DNA from: Myxococcales bacterium
GTDB taxonomy: Bacteria; Myxococcota_A; Polyangia; Haliangiales; Haliangiaceae
NCBI GenBank assembly: GCA_024222395.1
Contig: JAAEPE010000547.1
Span: 1-38,040 of the forward strand
DNA length: 38,040 nt
Direction: 5' to 3'
Part shown: one piece after another, positions 33,420 to 38,040 of the stretch
Position numbering within the stretch: position 1 is the first letter of the stretch
How the letters are laid out: each line of letters opens with the position of its first letter
Program-made: the position numbers and the translations under genes
The notes under the pieces: model-generated
The model's input: the letters and a program-made list of their open reading frames with translations, nothing else
Database searches by the model: none
What the model was told of the DNA's origin: nothing

Positions 33420-34520
33420 GTGAATCGCATCCCAGCATTGCTCATCGCGTCGTTTCTGTTGTTGCCATCGTGTGGCAAGGGCAATTCCAAGCCCGCAGAG
33501 GCGCGGAAATCAGTGCCTGCTCAGGCGGGGCCAGCGAAGACTGCGGAAGACTGCGGGGTTGGTCTCGACATCGCTCCGAGCGCAGCTGTCGCAACGATCG
33601 ATGGTGTTGCCGTTCCCTGCTCAGAACTTTTCGAGCGAACCTCGAAGTTGGCGATCACGTCGCAAGCGGAGTTCCGCGAGCAGCTCAGGGGACTGCACCA
33701 GCAGGGGCTCTCCGAGCTGATTGACGAAAAACTCTTGAATGCCGCCGCCGATGAGAAGAAGCAATCGGTCGAAGAATTCGTAAGCGGAACACTCAGTATT
33801 CAGCCCACGACGCCAGAGGAAGCAAAGGCCTTCTACGAGAAGGCCCTTGCTCAGGGAGAGCAGTTGCCTCCGTATGACGAGATCCAAGAAGAGCTAGTGG
33901 CCTTCATAAACGAGAACAAGCAGAAGACTGAGCTTTCGAAGTTCCGCGCGGAGCTGAGAGCGAAGGCAAGCGTCGAGCTCTCTCTTCCGACTGTCTTGCC
34001 TCCGAAGGTTCTCGTTGACGGCACGGGCCCCGCGCAAGGGGCAGAGAGTGCCAAGGTCACGATCGTCGAATTCTCCGACTACCAGTGCCACTTCTGCGGA
34101 AAATCCGAACCTACCGTGCACAAGCTACTCGAAGAATACGGCGACAAGATTCGTCTGGTGTATCGCGACTATCCTCTTCCCAATCACACAGACGCTCCAA
34201 AGGCCGCAGAGGCCGCGCACTGCGCTGGAAAGGAAGGGAAATTCTGGGAGATGCACGACGCCCTCTTTGCCAACTCGGGTGCACTCGGAGTAGCTGACAT
34301 CAAGCGATATGCTGTGACGCTTGGACTCGACTCAGAACAATTCGCAGGGTGCCTCGACAGTGGTGAGATGAAGCCTATCGTAATTGCTTCAATGGAAGAG
34401 GGGCAGAAGGTGGGAGTGAACGGTACTCCGGCGTTCTTTGTGAACGGTCGAATCCTCTCTGGTGCCCAACCCTTTGAGAGATTCAAGGAAGTAATCGACC
34501 ATGAGCTTGGACAACCGTAG
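33420..34520 (+). CDS. DsbA/DsbG-like thioredoxin-fold lipoprotein with SurA-like N-terminal region
   Basis: 366 residues from a GTG. Lipobox LLPSC (Cys18) indicates a lipoprotein. Residues about 55-130 (VATIDGVAVPCSELF...LHQQGLSELIDEKLLNAAA) resemble the SurA/PrsA-type chaperone N-terminal region. Residues about 200-366 are a DsbA-type thioredoxin fold: KVTIVEFSDYQCHFC with redox pair Cys223-x-x-Cys226, then the helical insert, and the cis-Pro motif GVNGTPAFFVNG. Likely catalyses thiol-disulfide exchange on envelope proteins. It diverges from the feo operon across about 200 bases that contain the feo promoter. No Shine-Dalgarno is evident. Confidence 0.88.
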   Translation: MNRIPALLIASFLLLPSCGKGNSKPAEARKSVPAQAGPAKTAEDCGVGLDIAPSAAVATIDGVAVPCSELFERTSKLAITSQAEFREQLRGLHQQGLSELIDEKLLNAAADEKKQSVEEFVSGTLSIQPTTPEEAKAFYEKALAQGEQLPPYDEIQEELVAFINENKQKTELSKFRAELRAKASVELSLPTVLPPKVLVDGTGPAQGAESAKVTIVEFSDYQCHFCGKSEPTVHKLLEEYGDKIRLVYRDYPLPNHTDAPKAAEAAHCAGKEGKFWEMHDALFANSGALGVADIKRYAVTLGLDSEQFAGCLDSGEMKPIVIASMEEGQKVGVNGTPAFFVNGRILSGAQPFERFKEVIDHELGQP

Positions 34521-34598
34521 CTTTCCCTGCAAACTACGAAGCGGGGCTCTCTCGCTTGCTTTCTTCTTCAATCCCCCTGAATCGGGCAAAAAAACCGT

Positions 34599-34776
34599 AT
34601 GACGTTTCCCAAAGCACTCTATCGTTGGCGCCCCCATCCTTGGCACGGCCTAACGGCAGGCCCCAACCCTCCTGAGGTGTTCATGCCTTCATCGAAATCA
34701 CGACGTTCGATGCTGTGAAGTTCGAGGTTGATAAGACTCGCCCATTCGCTCCGAATTGGCCAGTAAGAAGAACAAA
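34599..34776 (+). pseudogene. ppa: Inorganic pyrophosphatase (ppa) 5' fragment, frameshifted and truncated
   Basis: From the ATG at 34599 the frame reads [26 protein letters not shown], close to the N-terminus of the class of pyrophosphatases that begins with HPWHG. The frame then breaks: [20 protein letters not shown], the expected next segment (FIEI...KYEVDK), continues in the +1-shifted frame from about 34688. A single missing base near 34682-34686 explains it. Homology stops at about 34776, where a REP-like repeat begins, so the catalytic body is gone. Non-functional; an intact ppa is presumably elsewhere. Confidence 0.75.
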
Positions 34777-34880
34777 CCTTAGGGGACGGAGTACAGATTC
34801 TCTGTGGACAAGTGCCAGCTCCGTATCGCACTTGCATGATACTGCCGATATGACGGAGTAAGACTTGTCCCTAATCCTAA
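34777..34880. repeat. REP-like inverted repeat element
   Basis: Begins CCTTAGGGGACGGAGTAC and ends GACGGAGTAAGACTTGTCCCTAATCCTAAG-like sequence: TTAGGGGAC at one end pairs with GTCCCTAA at the other, and GACGGAGTA occurs twice inside as a direct repeat. Elements built on TTAGGGAC...GTCCCTAA with an internal GGAGTA are REP-type repeats seen near RAYT (Y1) transposases. No transposase is nearby. The 348 bases from 34881 to 35228 hold no gene I can support. Confidence 0.5.
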
Positions 34881-35228
34881 GCTGGTCGCGTACATTCTCC
34901 GTCAACAGTCACTACGAGTGGACGTGCACCGAGTCGCCTCCGCAACACTCCGATTCGAATTGGGCTACGAAGCGCCGGAGTTCAATCACAGAACCCAAGC
35001 TTCGACGACTCAAGATACAAAGGCACAGAACACGCCAACAGCAGAGGATCTCACCGGAGCCTGCGCACGACAGGCACTCGGCGTTTCCCCATCCTGCGCT
35101 GTGCTCGTTAGTACGCCCCGCGCGGATAGCTCAGAGGACCTCATACCAAAGCGAAGAGCCAGCGCGAGGTTGGGGGAATGCCGTTTGCCAGTGCGCAGGC
35201 CGATTCGCAGATTCCAAGGGCGAGTCTA

Positions 35229-35844
35229 TCAACTCGCGATCGAGGGATCCTCCCAACAGAAGGCCGGGTCAGAGTCTGGGGCACCGCAGGGTAGGGGCTC
35301 GTCCCAACAGAACGTTGGGTCGGAGGCTGGATCCTCACACTCGAGAGGTTCATCGAAGCAGTCAGGGGAACCGTCCTCGCAGAGCCATGGCGGTATTCCA
35401 CAGTCGTCCTCGGTGTCGGTCCAAGGCGTCTCGTCGCCATCAATGCCTTCGAAGTCGAGTGGATCGATGTCGCCAAGATCGAAATCCTCCCCTGGAACAC
35501 ATACATCAAAGTGCATGGGAGTAGCCCCGTTGATGGGACCTGCGAGCACAGCGTGGGTGCCCGACTTGCCGACGATTTCGAAGGAGTAGTCCGTGCCTGT
35601 CGGGACTTCGATGCTGAAGTTGCCATTGTCATCGGTCGACGCCGTGGACACTTGTTGCGTTCCTGAGAGAACTCGAACGCCCACGATGTCTGCGGAGTAC
35701 TGGGAGAGGGGGGATGCTGCCGTGAATCATCTGGGTTGCTTGGTCATTGGCGGGGCCATCGCCACCTGACATGCAGCCGGTGAGCGAGCCAGCAAGTAGC
35801 AAGCTGAAGAGCGCCTTGGGGAGTCGTGGGGGAATTCGAAGGAT
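35229..35844 (-). pseudogene. Decayed lipoprotein gene with carboxypeptidase-regulatory-like domain (poly-C frameshift)
   Basis: Two frames join to give one sensible protein. The 5' part reads LRIPPRLPKALFSLLLAG-SLTGC-MSGGDG, a lipoprotein signal with lipobox LTGC, ending in ATQMIHGSIP. Removing one C from the C6 run (G6 on the plus strand, 35708-35713) continues it as LSQYSADIVGVRVLSGTQQVSTASTDDNGNFSIEV, a transthyretin-like domain. The tail is acidic and Cys-rich with two imperfect DSDP-x-FCW units. At the expected start there is ATC (35842-35844) with AAGGA six bases upstream, so the start codon is also lost unless a rare start is used. Could be phase variation, early decay or a sequencing error. 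Confidence 0.7.
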
Positions 35845-35988
35845 GAAGAGTCCTTGATTGGGTTTATCGTTTGGGAAGACTTGGGCGAGGGAGCTCGCTC
35901 ACACCCGGTAGTGCCCACAACGGCAGAACCCTTCGGTGTTTTTTGAGGCTATTTCAGAGATTCGTCAAAGCACCTGTATATTCGAGCC

Positions 35989-37803
35989 ATGTCCATCGAC
36001 TGGAAGCTGCTCTTTCACCAGCTCTTTGCTCTGGAGATAAAGAAGGAGTTCGTTCTCGGAGCACCGCTCGAGGAGCAAGAGGACATCTACACGCGGCTGC
36101 TCAATGGCTTCGTGCAGTACAGCCCACAGCCCTCCGGCGACGTCATCGAAGCGGCGATGCAGGCGGCCAGCCCGGAGGAGGCCTACGAGATTCGCACTGA
36201 TTTCTACGAGCACCCGGTCTGTCGCGCGCTCATTCGTGACCTAGATCTCTCTCGGTGTATTGATGGTGAGAGGCGTATCGTTCCCTGCATTGCCGCGTAT
36301 ATCAAGGTGATCGAAGAGAACGCTGGGCGGGCAATCGATACCAAGGAGAACTTCTTCGAGTCGCCGGAGGGCACGAACGTCTTCACCGCCTTCGCCTACG
36401 ACGGCGCAGAGAACGAACAGAGCGTTGCCCTCGTCATGGTTCCGGGATACGCCGCGCATACGATCGCATACGCCATCTTCGAGGAAATCGTCGCCGACGC
36501 GAATACCTTCTGGGGACGACCCGCAGAGCGCCCCCTGCTCAGTGCCGACGGTATCGAACTGGACTTTGAAGATTCTAAGATATTTTATGATAGAGGTGTT
36601 TCGGAATCAGTGGCCTTCGATATCTTGCATCCCGCGGGCACGGAACTTGGCAATACCACGGGGCACAACCGAGAAACTACAGATCTTGTCGCGCAGTGGG
36701 TGACACAGCTTCCGGAGAAGTACGTCGAGACCAAATTCATCTTCCTGGGCTATAGCAAGGGTGCACCCATCGTATTGGATATCGTGCCTCATCATCCCGA
36801 GCTCGCGGAGCGCGTCTTGGGCTACGTGACACACGCCGGTGTCTTGCAAGGAGCACACGCGGCTAGAGCATTCCTGGAGCAGGCAGAGAGTGTCTTGAGG
36901 GATGTGCCTATGGGCGAATTTGTGGAGCGCCTCCGTGCGGAAGATCCTGCGAGTCTCGCCCAAGTCATCTCGCCTCTCTTCTCTCAACTTGATATGAGCT
37001 GGCTCTCGCTGCCGAGGGTGAGGGCCGTCTTCGAGAACCTGGGCTATGACACCAGCGGCTACGATGAGCAGGCCGATCGACTGCTCGGAGGACGCGAAGT
37101 ACGCGAGCTACTGGACGGCGCGCGAGACCTCTCGCCGCTAGAGTGCGTGCGCTGGAGCCTTTCGCATTTCGACAATTCGAGCTTTCCCGATTCGACCTAT
37201 GTCTTCAACCTCTCGGGAGTTGCGGACGTATCCGACTTCACGGCGCCCGTAAGCCTGGCCAGGGGAGGGGAGGTGGGCCCGTCGCTCGTTGCCCCGACCT
37301 TCACCGAAGATGGCGAAGTCGATTGGGCGAATTTGAGTATCGATGCATTGGTGCTCTACTTTACTTCAACTGCCGGGTTTAAGAATTCTCCCGGTGGGAT
37401 CTTTGATGCCCAGGTAGATCTTGCGAGCAGCAAGAGCTTGCATCTCGATACACGGCCCCTTGGGGATTCACTTACGGTTGACGAACTCGATACGCTCTGG
37501 GCAGACCCTGGCGTTTGCGTGGCGATGGAACAAAACGGAATTTGCTCTCGGGAACGCTTTGCCACGGCGCCTCGAAGTGAGCTTATTGGCGCTCGGCACC
37601 GCAGCAATATCGACACCGTTGATCTGGGAGAGTTCCGAGGTCATCATTGGAGTCTCTTTAGGCAAGCACTCAGGCCCCCGCCGGAAATCAGCGAAGTGCA
37701 TGCCGAGTGGGAATTCCCTCGCAAGGCCTATATGCGGGCTCTCGTGCAACTACTGGCATTGCGCAACTTGGTCGACATGCAGGATGGAGACAACTCCCTA
37801 TGA
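35989..37803 (+). CDS. Large alpha/beta-hydrolase-like protein of unknown function
   Basis: 604 residues, no signal peptide or membrane span, so cytoplasmic or exported by another route. A nucleophile-elbow-like motif G254-Y-S256-K-G258 follows a hydrophobic strand (KFIFLGYSKGAPIVLDIVPHHPE), and VALVMVPGYAAHTIAYAIFEEI earlier fits the strand and oxyanion region of lipase-like hydrolases. The N-terminal 110 residues are helical (LEIKKEFVLGAPLEEQEDIY); the C-terminal 200 residues have no recognised domain. Catalytic Asp and His cannot be fixed by eye; HRSNIDTVDLGEFRGHHWSLFR near the C-terminus is a candidate for the His. Its stop overlaps the next gene's ATG (ATGA). Confidence 0.7.
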   Translation: MSIDWKLLFHQLFALEIKKEFVLGAPLEEQEDIYTRLLNGFVQYSPQPSGDVIEAAMQAASPEEAYEIRTDFYEHPVCRALIRDLDLSRCIDGERRIVPCIAAYIKVIEENAGRAIDTKENFFESPEGTNVFTAFAYDGAENEQSVALVMVPGYAAHTIAYAIFEEIVADANTFWGRPAERPLLSADGIELDFEDSKIFYDRGVSESVAFDILHPAGTELGNTTGHNRETTDLVAQWVTQLPEKYVETKFIFLGYSKGAPIVLDIVPHHPELAERVLGYVTHAGVLQGAHAARAFLEQAESVLRDVPMGEFVERLRAEDPASLAQVISPLFSQLDMSWLSLPRVRAVFENLGYDTSGYDEQADRLLGGREVRELLDGARDLSPLECVRWSLSHFDNSSFPDSTYVFNLSGVADVSDFTAPVSLARGGEVGPSLVAPTFTEDGEVDWANLSIDALVLYFTSTAGFKNSPGGIFDAQVDLASSKSLHLDTRPLGDSLTVDELDTLWADPGVCVAMEQNGICSRERFATAPRSELIGARHRSNIDTVDLGEFRGHHWSLFRQALRPPPEISEVHAEWEFPRKAYMRALVQLLALRNLVDMQDGDNSL

Positions 37804-38040
37804 AGCCAGCCGGCCTACAATTCTCTGATGCACTGCTCTATCGCTCGACACCGGGTACCCGGCGAAGCATGACATCATTCTTTAACCTAGTGAGCAACGC
37901 GGTCACCTATGGCATGGTGATGGGAAGCGTGCGATGCGGCCTCGGGACGGATAACCCGGTTGGCCCCTCCATTCCCGGACCGAGCCTCTACTACCAAGGG
38001 CTGCATGCGTACTCGGCATTTGATTGGGAGTTTCAAGAGC
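37800..38040 (+). CDS. Uncharacterised gene, 5' part only (cut by window end)
   Basis: Starts at the ATG overlapping the stop of the hydrolase-like gene and stays open to the window end (80 residues). Reads KPAGLQFSDALLYRSTPGTR, then a possible short hydrophobic segment (NAVTYGMVMGSVRCGLG) and PGPSLYYQGLHAYSAFDWEF. No family recognised. The four-base overlap implies it is co-translated with the hydrolase-like protein. Confidence 0.7.
   Translation, partial: MKPAGLQFSDALLYRSTPGTRRSMTSFFNLVSNAVTYGMVMGSVRCGLGTDNPVGPSIPGPSLYYQGLHAYSAFDWEFQE

Noticed and set aside
35115..35155. tRNA-like start GCGCGGATAGCTCAGAGG
   Set aside because: Only the acceptor/D-arm consensus is suggestive. No anticodon stem, no GTTCGA T-loop at the right distance and no matching acceptor strand follow.
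34918..35589. Plus-strand ORF rich in Ser/Gln/Gly
   Set aside because: Most of it mirrors the acidic Cys-rich lipoprotein remnant on the other strand; its first part has no recognisable domain or start signal.

Overview
The window looks like a chromosomal segment from a member of the Myxococcota (former Deltaproteobacteria). I infer this from four things: a PknB-type Ser/Thr kinase with a long extracytoplasmic tail, many lipoproteins and TPR proteins, a MYXO-CTERM-like motif (Cys, hydrophobic stretch, Arg cluster) and a PilZ-rich signalling protein. GTG and TTG starts are common. No tRNA, rRNA or CRISPR array was found.

Layout. (1) 34-4921, minus strand: five close-packed genes that could form one operon: an S11 D-Ala-D-Ala carboxypeptidase, a crotonase-family enzyme, a Tat-exported TldD-like lipoprotein, a PmbA/TldE-like partner and an M15 peptidase. 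The theme is cell-wall and peptide hydrolysis. (2) 5125-10136, plus strand: Ser/Thr kinase, a TPR protein with a Thr/Asp/Gly repeat and a beta-barrel-like end, a zinc-ribbon plus bacterial PH protein, and a TPR lipoprotein. (3) 10278-11772: a hexapeptide acyltransferase and a divergent uncharacterised gene. (4) 12088-15509: tig-clpP-clpX, the conserved protein-quality-control cluster. (5) 15511-17365: repeats, two IS66 transposase remnants and a MITE-like inverted repeat. (6) 17362-22655: a secreted probable outer-membrane protein, a PilZ protein with a receiver-like end, and divergently lon. (7) 22822-27606: a small carboxypeptidase-regulatory-like domain ORF, then a tightly coupled minus-strand operon: metallo-beta-lactamase-fold hydrolase, M18-like lipoprotein lacking metal ligands, secreted M18 aminopeptidase, and a D-cysteine desulfhydrase/ACC deaminase-family enzyme. 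(8) 27658-28950: a secreted matrixin protease fused in frame to what looks like a second secreted protein. (9) 29120-33221, minus strand: feoA-feoB-FeoB-associated Cys-rich protein behind a promoter with a Fur-box-like operator, followed by a GT39-type glycosyltransferase. (10) 33420-38040: a DsbA-like lipoprotein, a decayed pyrophosphatase (ppa) fragment abutting a REP-like repeat, a decayed lipoprotein gene, an alpha/beta-hydrolase-like gene and a gene cut by the window edge.

Proteolysis and proteostasis dominate: Tig, ClpP, ClpX, Lon, M15, S11, M18, a matrixin, and TldD/PmbA-like proteins. Two of the peptidase homologues are lipoproteins that have lost their metal-binding motifs and sit coupled to an intact or partner homologue. 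I see no single obvious new defence-type system. The most unusual signals are the pseudo-peptidase lipoproteins, the matrixin/MYXO-CTERM fusion, a sequence motif shared by the kinase and lon upstream regions, a repeated twin-hairpin element after gene ends, and several genes in visible early decay.
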